The notes beneath the pieces were generated by a model. It made no database searches and was not told where the DNA came from. It saw only the letters and a program-made list of their open reading frames with translations. The position numbers and the translations under genes were made by a program. Below are positions 1 through 9,200 of a stretch of 49,833 nt of DNA, in pieces; the stretch's first letter is position 1; each line of letters starts with the position of its first letter. Origin of the DNA: an uncultured Caryophanales bacterium (GTDB lineage: Bacteria; Bacillota_I; Bacilli_A; Acholeplasmatales; Anaeroplasmataceae); contig CAMJOZ010000006.1 of NCBI GenBank assembly GCA_946407635.1, positions 1-49,833 on the forward strand, in the 5' to 3' direction.

Positions 1-682
1 GGTTTTCATTAACTATATCCATAATTGATGGTGGGAATACTTCATTATCGCAAAATACTACATTACTATTTGAATCACATACACCATCAAAAGAAGTAAT
101 ATCTCCATAAATGAATTCTTCCATAATATATGGAACTTGGAATCCTCTATTATAGAAATTTTCTAAATCTTTTTTATTTTCAATTCTATATGTCGCAGCG
201 GCACCTACACCAACATCTGGTTTAACAACTACAGGATAGCCAACAACCTCATCAATGAATTTTAAATCTTCTTCAAGATTTGTACAGAATTTATATCTAG
301 CAACTGAAACTCCAGCTTTTTTATAAAATTCTTTCATATTTGATTTTGATGTAAATGTTATTACATCATCAATTTTGGCTCCATTAATATTAAAATCAGT
401 TCTTAATTTAGCATCTTGTCTTAACCAATATTCATTATTTGATTCTAAGAAATCAATTTTTCCATATTTGAATGCAAAAAAAGCAACTGCTCTATATACC
501 TCATCGTAATTTTCAAGTGATGATACTTTATAATATTCAGTTAATGAATTTTTAACATTTTGTGTTAATTCATTATATGGTGTATCAGCAATACCTAAAA
601 CATTAAATCCATTTCTTTTTAATCTATCACAAAAATTGTAATAATTAGATGGAAATTGAGGGGATATAAAAATAAAATTCAT
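1..682 (-). CDS. ATP-grasp domain protein, 3' part cut off by the window start
   Basis: A minus-strand reading frame opens with ATG at 682 and stays open to base 1, giving 227 codons with the C-terminal part missing. The start has a GGAG ribosome site nine bases upstream. The N-terminal region (MNFIFISPQFPSNYYNF) resembles the pre-ATP-grasp Rossmann-like domain. Around residues 145-165 a segment reading YPVVVKPDVGVGAAAT matches the ATP-grasp lysine and glycine-rich loop, and MEEFIYGD follows at about residue 190, matching the second nucleotide-contacting strand. Such enzymes join a carboxylate to an amine or thiol nucleophile using ATP. The substrate cannot be deduced because the metal-binding C-terminal half lies outside. 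It diverges from the gene at 802, so the 683-801 gap holds both promoters. Confidence 0.8.
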   Translation of the reverse strand, partial: MNFIFISPQFPSNYYNFCDRLKRNGFNVLGIADTPYNELTQNVKNSLTEYYKVSSLENYDEVYRAVAFFAFKYGKIDFLESNNEYWLRQDAKLRTDFNINGAKIDDVITFTSKSNMKEFYKKAGVSVARYKFCTNLEEDLKFIDEVVGYPVVVKPDVGVGAAATYRIENKKDLENFYNRGFQVPYIMEEFIYGDITSFDGVCDSNSNVVFCDNEVFPPSIMDIVNEN

Positions 683-763
683 ATTATCACGCTCCGTAAA
701 AAATTATATCAAAAAAATATTTGTATTACTACAAATTTTCTTTAAATTATTTAATAAATAAAG

Positions 764-769
764 TATAAT
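764..769 (+). promoter_or_regulatory. -10 element of the membrane-protein gene
   Basis: TATAAT at 764-769 would start transcription near 776. That leaves no room for a ribosome site before the TTG at 781 and supports the GTG at 802 as translation start. The -35 is weak (TTTAAA at 741-746 by spacing). Confidence 0.5.
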
Positions 770-801
770 AGATTTAGATTTTGAAAAAACGGGTGATTGA
801 A

Positions 802-1746
802 GTGGGTTTATTTAATAAAAAGAAAAATAAAGAAGAATCAACTGAAAATATTGAATCTGTAGATTTTGATGAACAAGAAAAAGAAGAATCAACACCTACA
901 GTTTCATTTGATGAAGAAAAAAAGGACGAAGATACTACTGAGGTAGTAGGAAAGCCTAAAAAGAAATTTAAGCTATTTCAAACTTTTAATATTTATAAAT
1001 TTATAGTTAAAATTATCGCAACAGTTTTATTGATTACTTTAGGTATACTTATATTAGTATTCCAAGATCAAGCAATGTTTGCAATATTCATTATCACTGG
1101 TGGTATTGCTTTATTCCAAGCAATAATAAGAGCATTCTTCTTACTTAAAAAGACGAGAAACAAAAAAGCTAAAATTGTTACTGCAGTTGAGTTAGGAATT
1201 CAAACTTTGATTGGTTTATTCTTAATATTTGCAGCATTCGCTACATTAAGTGTAATCAATACAAAAGATGGAGAAGAACCTAATAAGTTCTTTATTAATG
1301 TAAGAGATTTTGCAAATGATCAATTTACATTATTTGCTGCATTATTATTATTTGTTGGTGCTTTAAGCTATTACTGGAGAACAATATTATTAAAAGATGA
1401 AACAGATAACTTTAAATTCTGGTTAAATTTCTTTGATTCATGTGTTGGTATTTTATTCTGTATATTCTATAAGAATAAAGATTTTGAAATTGATGCTAGA
1501 GTAATTGCAATTATAATTGCAGTACTTGCATTCTTAAGTGCTTTAGTAATTGGTGGAGAAGCTATCGGTGGATATATGAATTATCGTAGACTTCAAAAGC
1601 CAAAGACTGAAGAAAAGAAAGATGAAAAAGAAGAAAAACCTGAAATAGAAGCTCCAGGTAAAGATGATGATATCGATTATTCTGATATTGATCCGAATAC
1701 TATCCCTGTAAATGATGATAATAATCACGAAAGTATTATATCTTAA
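802..1746 (+). CDS. Six-helix membrane protein with acidic cytoplasmic ends
   Basis: 314-aa integral membrane protein of unknown function. I chose GTG at 802 over the in-frame TTG at 781 because a GGGTGA ribosome site precedes it and the likely transcript start is near 776. The first 50 residues are charged and rich in E, D and K. Six hydrophobic segments follow, at about residues 64-87, 91-115, 124-152, 174-197, 205-224 and 235-260. The tail after residue 265 is again highly acidic. The first two helices, separated by a short FQDQAMF loop, recall DUF308/HdeD-type membrane proteins, but this is a weak impression. It is a single-gene unit with its own promoter and terminator. Confidence 0.75.
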   Translation: MGLFNKKKNKEESTENIESVDFDEQEKEESTPTVSFDEEKKDEDTTEVVGKPKKKFKLFQTFNIYKFIVKIIATVLLITLGILILVFQDQAMFAIFIITGGIALFQAIIRAFFLLKKTRNKKAKIVTAVELGIQTLIGLFLIFAAFATLSVINTKDGEEPNKFFINVRDFANDQFTLFAALLLFVGALSYYWRTILLKDETDNFKFWLNFFDSCVGILFCIFYKNKDFEIDARVIAIIIAVLAFLSALVIGGEAIGGYMNYRRLQKPKTEEKKDEKEEKPEIEAPGKDDDIDYSDIDPNTIPVNDDNNHESIIS

Positions 1747-1750
1747 TATT

Positions 1751-1778
1751 AAAAGCCTATCGTAAGATAGGTTTTTTT
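1751..1778 (+). terminator. Rho-independent terminator
   Basis: CCTATC-GTAA-GATAGG (1756-1771), flanked by A4 and T7, directly after the membrane-protein stop codon. Confidence 0.85.
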
Positions 1779-1790
1779 AATAAATTATTG

Positions 1791-1818
1791 TTGATATAAA
1801 AAATAGTTATGATATAAT
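1791..1818 (+). promoter_or_regulatory. Trigger factor promoter
   Basis: TTGATA (1791-1796), 16-bp spacer, extended -10 TGATATAAT (TATAAT 1813-1818). Predicted transcript start is about 1825, giving a leader of about 90 nt to the start at 1916. Confidence 0.7.
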
Positions 1819-1838
1819 ATTCTTGATTTTTTTATATA

Positions 1839-1915
1839 GGAAATAGAGGTTTAGTAAAAATTTAATGGAGGAGCAGACTTTCCAAATTGAAAACCTCGGT
1901 CTGCGTTTAAAGATT
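1839..1915 (+). promoter_or_regulatory. Structured 5' leader of trigger factor, possible hairpin-bridged ribosome site or pseudoknot
   Basis: GCAGAC (1873-1878) pairs with GTCTGC (1899-1904), extended by a T1879-G1898 wobble. GAGGTTT (1846-1852) is the exact complement of AAACCTC (1891-1897), so the two helices interlock in a pseudoknot-like order. A strong Shine-Dalgarno GGAGGA (1867-1872) abuts the 5' side of the hairpin, while the AUG at 1916 lies 11 nt after its 3' side and has no ribosome site of its own. Folding of the hairpin would bring the two together. The structure is inferred by eye only. Confidence 0.4.
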
Positions 1916-3205
1916 ATGGTTAAAGAAAAGTTAGAAAACAGTCGTGTAAAATTAACATTTGATGTAACACCTGAAGAATTTGAAAGTGCATTAGACAAGG
2001 CATTCGTTGTTGAAAATGCAAAGGTAACAATTCATGGTTTTAGAGCAGGTAAGGCTCCAAGAAGTGTATTTGAAAAGAACTATGGTGTTGAAGCTTTATA
2101 TGCTAGTGCAATTGATGAAATCTTAAATAATAAGGTTCAAGAAGCAATTAAAGATGAAGAATTAATTAAAGAAGCAATTGGTCAATTTGAACCATTAATT
2201 GAAGATAAGGTTGAACGTGGTAAAAACTTCAAAGTATCTTTAGTTATAGATGTATATCCTGAAGTTGAAGTTAAAGATTATAAGGGTATTGAAGTTAAGA
2301 AGCAAAATACAAGAGTTACAGAAGATGAAGTAAATAAAGCAATCGAATCATTAGCTAAGAAGGATGCTAAGATGGAATTAAAGGCTGAACAAGTAATCGC
2401 TAAGGGTGATTATGCAACATTTGATTTCGTTGGTTCAGTTGATGGTGTTGAATTCCCTGGTGGAAAGGCTGATAACTATGAACTTCAAATCGGTTCTGGT
2501 CAATTCATTCCTGGATTTGAAGATCAAATGATCGGTATGAAGCAAAATGAAGTTAAAGATATTAATGTAACATTCCCTGAAAACTATGGTGAAGCTTCAT
2601 TAGCTGGTAAGAAGGCAGTATTTAAGGTAACTTTACATGAAGTTAAAGAAGAAAAGTTCCCTGAATTCACTGATGAATATGTTAAGAGCTTAAATATTAA
2701 AGATGTTAATACTTTAGAAGAATTAAAGAAAGTTAAGAAACAAGAATTAAAGGATGCTAAGAAGGTATCTGAAAAGGATCGTCAAGTAAATGACATTTTC
2801 AATACTATTATTGATAATGCTAAGATTGATATGCCTAAGACTTTAGTTGATCAAAGATATAATGGTATGAAGGCTCAATATGAGCAACAAGCTAAGATGT
2901 ACAATATCCCATTTGAAACATTCATTCAAATTATGGGTGCTACATTAGAACAATTTGAAGATGTAACAAGAAAGCAAGCAACTCGTCAAGCTACATTTGA
3001 TTTAGTTGCTGGTAAGATTATTGAAGTTGAAAAGTTACAACCAACTGAAGAAGAATTAAAGGCTAAGGCTGAAGAAGAAGCTAAGAAGCCAGGTAACAAG
3101 GCTACAGCTGAAGAAATCTTAAAGCAAAACCAAGCTGTATTCTATAACCAACTTGCTTATGATAAGTTAGTTGAATTCTTATTAGCTAACGCTAAAGAAA
3201 TCTAA
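1916..3205 (+). CDS. tig: Trigger factor, ribosome-associated chaperone and prolyl isomerase
   Basis: 429 aa, close to the 432 of E. coli trigger factor. The ribosome-binding N-terminal domain carries the signature GFRAGKAPRSVFEKNYG at about residues 41-57, where E. coli has GFRKGKVP. The FKBP-type isomerase domain follows at about 150-235 (GDYATFDFVGSVDG, then IPGFEDQMIGM). The helical substrate-cradling C-terminal domain fills the rest. An in-frame ATG at 1865 would add 17 residues, but MVKEKLENSRVKLTF at 1916 aligns with the family N-terminus, so I chose 1916. Codon use (AAG and TTC preferred over AAA and TTT) suggests high expression. In many Firmicutes tig neighbours clpX and lon; here lon is two genes downstream and clpX is absent. 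Confidence 0.95.
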   Translation: MVKEKLENSRVKLTFDVTPEEFESALDKAFVVENAKVTIHGFRAGKAPRSVFEKNYGVEALYASAIDEILNNKVQEAIKDEELIKEAIGQFEPLIEDKVERGKNFKVSLVIDVYPEVEVKDYKGIEVKKQNTRVTEDEVNKAIESLAKKDAKMELKAEQVIAKGDYATFDFVGSVDGVEFPGGKADNYELQIGSGQFIPGFEDQMIGMKQNEVKDINVTFPENYGEASLAGKKAVFKVTLHEVKEEKFPEFTDEYVKSLNIKDVNTLEELKKVKKQELKDAKKVSEKDRQVNDIFNTIIDNAKIDMPKTLVDQRYNGMKAQYEQQAKMYNIPFETFIQIMGATLEQFEDVTRKQATRQATFDLVAGKIIEVEKLQPTEEELKAKAEEEAKKPGNKATAEEILKQNQAVFYNQLAYDKLVEFLLANAKEI

Positions 3206-3217
3206 TTAATGATAAAA

Positions 3218-3246
3218 TTGAGTGATTTATAATCACTCTTTTTTTT
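3218..3246 (+). terminator. Rho-independent terminator after tig
   Basis: GAGTGATT-TAT-AATCACTC (3220-3238) followed by eight T residues. Confidence 0.9.
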
Positions 3247-3284
3247 ATTTTCATATTAGTTATGTTTAAAAAGGATGTAAAATG

Positions 3285-3293
3285 TGCTATATT
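3285..3293 (+). promoter_or_regulatory. Extended -10 promoter of the zinc-ribbon gene
   Basis: TGCTATATT at 3285-3293 is an extended -10. Transcription would start near 3300, just ahead of the GGAGGA ribosome site at 3307-3312. This rules out the upstream in-frame ATG at 3262 as a start. Confidence 0.55.
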
Positions 3294-3318
3294 ATTATAT
3301 ATATTTGGAGGAAAATTT

Positions 3319-3633
3319 ATGAAATGTATTAATTGTGGAAATGAAAATTATGTAGATATCAAAGTAGATAGTAATGATATCACTATGAAGGCATGTACTA
3401 AGTGCGGTCATATTGAATATTTTTATCGTTTAGATAAGGTAAAACTATTTACAGAAATTAGTTTATTAAATAATCAATCAGAGGCTTTAGAGATTATTGC
3501 ATCAAACAGTAATCAATCTGTAAAGGCACAAAATGAAGCAGAAGCTAAAATTGAGGCAATTGAAGAAAAAATTGCAAAGATTAAGAATAAAATCCAAAAG
3601 ATTGATAAGTCTTCAAAGGCTAAAAAGTTCTAA
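3319..3633 (+). CDS. Small zinc-ribbon protein with coiled-coil tail
   Basis: 104 aa. The start at 3319 follows TTGGAGGA with good spacing. The N-terminal half contains two CxxC knuckles (CINCGN at residues 3-8 and CTKCGH at about 27-32), typical of a one-zinc ribbon. The last 45 residues are a charged, heptad-like helix rich in A, E, I and K, likely a coiled coil. I do not recognise a named family. The ribbon suggests nucleic-acid or protein binding, but no function can be assigned. It sits alone between the trigger factor terminator and the lon promoter. Confidence 0.75.
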   Translation: MKCINCGNENYVDIKVDSNDITMKACTKCGHIEYFYRLDKVKLFTEISLLNNQSEALEIIASNSNQSVKAQNEAEAKIEAIEEKIAKIKNKIQKIDKSSKAKKF

Positions 3634-3698
3634 TTTTTGACAGTTTTCTATCAATTTATACTCAAATTAGATAAAATTTGTAGAGAATTTTATTATTT

Positions 3699-3725
3699 TT
3701 AGCAATCTACTTGCAAAAGTGCTAA
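3699..3725 (+). promoter_or_regulatory. CIRCE operator (HrcA site) upstream of lon
   Basis: TTAGCAATC (3699-3707), nine-base spacer, AAGTGCTAA (3717-3725). The CIRCE consensus is TTAGCACTC-N9-GAGTGCTAA, so only one base per arm differs and the spacer length is exact. It overlaps the predicted -35 and spacer of the lon promoter, the position expected for HrcA repression. Confidence 0.85.
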
Positions 3726-3739
3726 AAATGTTATATATT
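3711..3739 (+). promoter_or_regulatory. lon promoter
   Basis: TTGCAA (3711-3716), 17-bp spacer, TATATT (3734-3739). The right CIRCE arm lies inside the spacer. An upstream TTGACA at 3637 lacks a -10 at normal spacing. Confidence 0.6.
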
Positions 3740-3783
3740 ATAATCACTAAACTAAAAAGTTTTGGTGAGAGAGGAGTGATTTT

Positions 3784-6102
3784 ATGGAAAATAATACTGA
3801 AATTGTACTACCTGCAATTGCGGTAAGAGGTGTAGTTCCACTTCCTAATAATGAATTTAAAGTTGAAGTAGGTCGTCAAAATTCTGTTTTAGCTTTAGAT
3901 GCATCTGAAAAGATGTATGGTGGTAACATTATTTTACTTGTTCAAAAGGAAAGTAGTGTTAAAGATGTTAAGGAAGATGACATCGAAAAAATAGGTGTTT
4001 TAGCAAAAGTAACTTTAAAATTAAGATTACCTAGTAATAATTATAGAGTTAAATTTAAAGTAATTGATCGTATTGAAGTAAAAGAATTTAAGTCTGTTGA
4101 TCCATATTTTGTTATTACATATGATAAAATCTTTAGTATTTTATCAAATGATGATTTAGAAAAAGCATTAGTTAATAATGTTGCTGCAAGTGTTTCTAAG
4201 AATGCTCAAAATTTATTAACTAGTCCTGATGAAGTAGCTAAATTATTACAAAATGGTACTAACGCTGATGTATTATCAGATGTTATTGCCTTCCAATTAA
4301 AGCTTTCTTCTAATCTAAGTAAATATAGATATCTAGAAGAATTAAGTGTTTCTAAGAGATTAGAGTTAATCTTAGGTGATATTGAATATGAGAAGCATAT
4401 TGTTGAAATTGAAAATAAGATCAACAATGATGTTAAAAAATCAATTGATGAATCTCAAAAAGAATATTATTTAAGAGAAAAGATGAAGGCTATTCAAAAT
4501 GAGCTTGGAGATAAGGCTCGTCAAGAAGAGGATGTTGAAAGATTAAGAAAGGCTATTGAAGAAGCTAAATTACCTAAGGGTATTTATGAAAAGGCTAAAG
4601 AAGAGCTTCAAAAATATGCTAATACAAATAATCAAATGGCTGAATCTGGAATCATTAGAGCTTATCTTGATTTAATCATTGCTTTACCTTGGCATAAGGA
4701 ATCTAAGGATAATGATGATTTAAAGGATGTTGAAGAAAAATTAAACAAGACTCACTTTGGTTTAACTAAGGTTAAGGATAGAATTATTGAATATTTAGCT
4801 GTTAAAATGATGACAGGTCATAATCCTTCAACTATTCTATGCTTTGCTGGTCCTCCAGGAGTAGGTAAAACATCACTTGCTAAATCTATCGCAGATGCTT
4901 TAGGAAGAAAATTCGTTAAGCAATCTTTAGGTGGTGTAAGAGATGAATCTGAAATTAGAGGTCATAGAAGAACTTATATTGGTGCATTACCTGGTAGAAT
5001 TTTAAAGGGTATGAAGGATGCTGGAACAATTAACCCTGTATTCTTATTAGATGAAATTGATAAGATGACTGCGGATTATCGTGGAGATCCAGCTGCCGCT
5101 ATGCTTGAGGTTTTAGATCCTGAACAAAATAAATTCTTCTCAGATAATTATCTAGAAGAACCATATGATTTATCTCAAGTTATGTTTATAACTACAGCTA
5201 ATGATTTATCAAATATTCCTGCTCCACTTCGTGATCGTATGGAAATAATTGAATTATCAAGCTATACTGAGATTGAAAAATATAATATTGGTATTAAATA
5301 TTTATTTGAAAGAAATCTTGAAGAACATGGCTTAAAGCCTGAACAATTATCAATTTCTGATGATGCTTTATATGAAATAATCAGAAATTATACAAGAGAA
5401 GCTGGTGTACGTGAGCTTAATCGTATGATTGCGACAATCTGCCGTAAGACTGTTAGAAAGATCTTAGTTGATAAGGTTGAGCATGTAGATGTAACTAAGG
5501 ATAATGTTACTGAATTCTTAGGTAAGATTAAGTTTATGGATAATAAGAATAGAGGAGAAAGTCAAGTTGGTGTTGTTACTGGTTTAGCATGGACTCAATT
5601 TGGTGGAGATACTCTAGATATTGAAGTAACTACATATCCTGGTAAAGGTAATCTAGTATTAACTGGTAAATTAGGAGATGTAATGAAAGAATCTGCACAA
5701 GCAGCTTTCAGTTATGTTAAATCTCATACTAAAGAATATGATATTGATTATGAATTCATTCAAAATAATGATGTACATATTCATGTTCCAGAAGGAGCTG
5801 TTCCTAAGGATGGTCCATCTGCTGGTGTTACTTTAACAACTGCTTTAGTATCTGCATTAAGTAAAAAGCCAGTTGATTGTCATATTGGTATGACTGGTGA
5901 AATCACTTTAAGAGGTTCTGTACTTCCTATAGGTGGTTTAAGAGAAAAGAGTATTGCAGCGTCTCGTTCAGGATTAACTAAGATTTTCATTCCAAAAGAA
6001 AATGAAAATGATATTGAAGATATTCCTGATGAGGTAAAATCTAAATTAAAGATTCAACCTGTATCTCATATTTCTGAAATTTTAAATTCTATATTTAAAT
6101 AA
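3784..6102 (+). CDS. lon: ATP-dependent protease Lon
   Basis: 772 aa, typical of bacterial LonA. Lon is a cytoplasmic hexamer that unfolds and degrades damaged and regulatory proteins. The N-terminal substrate-binding LAN domain spans about residues 8-200, a helical region follows, then the AAA+ module: Walker A GPPGVGKTS at 356-364 (Lys362) and Walker B VFLLDEIDK at about 419-427. The C-terminal protease domain has the catalytic dyad Ser679 (PKDGPSAGV) and Lys722 (GGLREKS), the same numbering as E. coli Lon. The start is preceded by GAGAGGAG. A CIRCE operator covers the promoter, so it should be part of the HrcA heat-shock regulon, whereas Firmicutes lon is more often placed under CtsR. Confidence 0.97.
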   Translation: MENNTEIVLPAIAVRGVVPLPNNEFKVEVGRQNSVLALDASEKMYGGNIILLVQKESSVKDVKEDDIEKIGVLAKVTLKLRLPSNNYRVKFKVIDRIEVKEFKSVDPYFVITYDKIFSILSNDDLEKALVNNVAASVSKNAQNLLTSPDEVAKLLQNGTNADVLSDVIAFQLKLSSNLSKYRYLEELSVSKRLELILGDIEYEKHIVEIENKINNDVKKSIDESQKEYYLREKMKAIQNELGDKARQEEDVERLRKAIEEAKLPKGIYEKAKEELQKYANTNNQMAESGIIRAYLDLIIALPWHKESKDNDDLKDVEEKLNKTHFGLTKVKDRIIEYLAVKMMTGHNPSTILCFAGPPGVGKTSLAKSIADALGRKFVKQSLGGVRDESEIRGHRRTYIGALPGRILKGMKDAGTINPVFLLDEIDKMTADYRGDPAAAMLEVLDPEQNKFFSDNYLEEPYDLSQVMFITTANDLSNIPAPLRDRMEIIELSSYTEIEKYNIGIKYLFERNLEEHGLKPEQLSISDDALYEIIRNYTREAGVRELNRMIATICRKTVRKILVDKVEHVDVTKDNVTEFLGKIKFMDNKNRGESQVGVVTGLAWTQFGGDTLDIEVTTYPGKGNLVLTGKLGDVMKESAQAAFSYVKSHTKEYDIDYEFIQNNDVHIHVPEGAVPKDGPSAGVTLTTALVSALSKKPVDCHIGMTGEITLRGSVLPIGGLREKSIAASRSGLTKIFIPKENENDIEDIPDEVKSKLKIQPVSHISEILNSIFK

Positions 6103-6107
6103 TAATT

Positions 6108-6135
6108 AAAGTCATCTCTTTGAGATGGCTTTTTT
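6108..6135 (+). terminator. Rho-independent terminator after lon
   Basis: GTCATCTC-TTT-GAGATGGC (6111-6129, one G-U pair) followed by T6. Confidence 0.85.
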
Positions 6136-6172
6136 ATATTCCAAAATCAAGTTTATAAATTTTATATAAATA

Positions 6173-6181
6173 TGTTATAAT
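6173..6181 (+). promoter_or_regulatory. Extended -10 promoter of the repeat-rich surface protein
   Basis: TGTTATAAT at 6173-6181 is an extended -10. The -35 is poor. A GGGAAGAAG ribosome site follows before the ATG at 6221. Confidence 0.5.
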
Positions 6182-6220
6182 ATTTCTAAATTTGTTTATT
6201 TTTGGGAAGAAGTGTTTCTA

Positions 6221-9200
6221 ATGAAAAAAAAGATTTTATTTGTTTTAATTGGAATAGCCATTATATCTATTATTATTGTTGGTGTAATAATAATTGCAAA
6301 TAATTATAGTAAAAAAAATACATATAAAATAATTTGGGAAAACTATGATGGCTCTTTATTAGAATTAGATGAAAATGTTAAAGAAGGATCTACACCTTCA
6401 TATGATGGTAATACTCCAGTTAAACCAGAAGATGACGATTATAAATATGAATTTAGTGGTTGGACTCCTGATTTAGACATAGTAATGAATGACGCTACAT
6501 ATGTAGCAAAATATAATAAAGTTGAAAAAGATAAATATTATTTAGTTATATTTGATTCTGATTGTGATATTAATGTTGAATCTCAAAATATAAAAAGAGG
6601 AGAAAAAATAAATAAGCCTTCAATTTCTAATCGTGAAGGTTATACATTAATAGGATGGTATTTTGATAATACAGAGTGGAATTTTTCTAATGATGTTGTC
6701 AATGATAATATTACTTTAAAAGCCCGCTGGCAATTAAACAAATATAATTTATTATTAAACATTGATAATAATGACGCTGGTATAATAGATGATATTAGTG
6801 GAATTTATAATTATAATGAAACAATAACTATTAAGGCAACATTAAATCAAGGTTATACATTTGATGGTTGGTATGATGGAAATAGTTTTGTTTCAATTGA
6901 TGCTACTTACAATTTCATTATGCCTGCGAATGTAATAGAGTTAAATGCTGTATTTACTGTAAATACAAATACACCATATAAAGTGGAACATTATTTACAA
7001 AATATAGATGATGATGGTTATCCGACTGATCCTTTTGAAATTGATAATTTAAGTGGTACGACAGATACATTAACTAATGGAGAAGTAAATACATATGAAG
7101 GTTTTACATCACCATCAATTACACAATTAAATATTAATGGTGATGGATCAACTGTAATCGAGTTGTACTATACAAGAAATAGTTATACTTTAACATTAGG
7201 TATAAATAATGATAAGGCAGGTACTATTTCAGGTTCTGGCACATATAAATACGGCAAAGAAGTTACAATAGTAGCTGAAACAAATCCTGGCTATACATTC
7301 ATTGGATGGTATGATGGTGAAAATGAAATAACAAAAAATCCATCATATAAATTTAATATGCAAGCTGCTGGATTGAAATATAAAGCAAAGTATACTGCTA
7401 ACACAAATACACCATATAAAATGGATCATTATTTACAAAATATAGATGATGATGGTTATCCGACTGATCCTTTTGAAGTTGATAATTTAAGTGGTACGAC
7501 AGATACATTAACTAATGGAGAAGTAAATACATATGAAGGTTTTACATCACCATCAATTACACAATTAAATATTAATGGTGATGGATCAACTGTAATCGAG
7601 TTGTACTATACAAGAAATAGTTATACTTTAACATTAGGTATAAATAATGATAAGGCAGGTACTATTTCAGGTTCTGGCACATATAAATACGGCAAAGAAG
7701 TTATAATAGTAGCTGAAACAAATTCAGGATATACATTCATTGGATGGTATAATGGAGATAATGAATTAACAAAAAATCCATCATATAAATTTAACATGCT
7801 TGCTGCTGGATTGACATATACTGCAAAGTATTCAGCTAATACAAATACAGCTTATAAAGTTGTACATTATTTACAAAATATAGATGATGATGGTTATCCG
7901 ACTGATCCTTTTGAAATTGATAATTTAAGTGGTACGACAGATACATTAACTAATGGAGAAGTAAATACATATGAAGGTTTTACATCACCATCAATTACAC
8001 AATTAAATATTAATGGTGATGGATCAACTGTAATCGAGTTGTACTATACAAGAAATAGTTATACAGTAACGTTAGGTATAAGTAATGATAAAGCGGGAAA
8101 TATTTCAGGATCTGGTGTATATAAATATGGTAAAGAAGTTACAATAATAGCTGAAACAAATTCAGGATATACATTCATTGGATGGTATGATGGAGAAAAT
8201 GAAATAACAAAAAATCCATCATATAAATTTAACATGCTTGCTGCTGAATTAACATATACAGCAAAGTATTCAGCTAATACAAATACAGCTTATAAAGTTG
8301 TACATTACAAAGAAACTTTAAGTGCTGGAGTATTTACGTCGGCTGATATTGATTATTTAACTGGAACTACAGGTACGTTAACAAAAGCTAGTGCAAAAGA
8401 ATATTATGGCTTTAATTCACCTATAATTCAACAAGAATCTATAAAAGGTGATGGTTCAACAACAATAATAATTTATTATTATAGAAAGCAAACTGTCATA
8501 ACATTAGAAAAAAATTATAATGCTGGTACTGTAACAGGTGCTGGTGTATATAAATATGAAAAGGAAATAACTATTTCTGCGATAACAGAAGACGATGATT
8601 ATGTATTTGATGGTTGGTATTATGGTTCAACAAAATGGACAGATGCTCCATCATTCACTTATAAAGTTGGTACTTTACCTATGGTTTTTACAGCACAATG
8701 GACAAGAAAACCATTGTCTTATTTCAATTATACAGAAAATGGAGATGTAATAACTATTCATAGTGTTAAGGATACAAGTTTGACAGAAATAGTTGTTCCT
8801 GATAATGTTACATATATTGATGAAGGAGCCTTTTCTGGATGCTCATATCTTGAAAAGCTAACGATTCCATTTATAGGTTATAGTAATTATACAAATTATC
8901 CTATAAATTATCCATTTGGATATATATTTGGTAAAACAAATTATTATAATTCATATGAAGCTTATCAATCTGGAAGTGATGATAGCGGAACTTATTATAT
9001 TCCAAAAAGATTATATGATATAACGATAACAAACGAAGATGAAATATCAAATGGTGTTTTTTGGAATGTTACATCAATGCTAAGTATAACAATTCCAAGT
9101 ACTATCACATCACTTAGTGGAGATATATTCCATGGTTGTGATAAATTAATTGAATTGTACAATTTAAGTGAAATTTATATAGATAAATATTCACATGTCT

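Noticed and set aside
781-801. TTG at 781 as start of the membrane-protein gene
   Set aside because: Only about five bases from the expected transcript start and no ribosome site; GTG at 802 has GGGTGA.
3637-3662. TTGACA at 3637 as the lon promoter
   Set aside because: The nearest -10-like sequence (TATACT at 3657) gives only a 14-bp spacer; the TTGCAA/TATATT pair at the CIRCE is better placed.
6962-8713. CRISPR or satellite-like array
   Set aside because: The 438-bp period is a whole number of codons, lies in one open frame and encodes a repeated protein domain.
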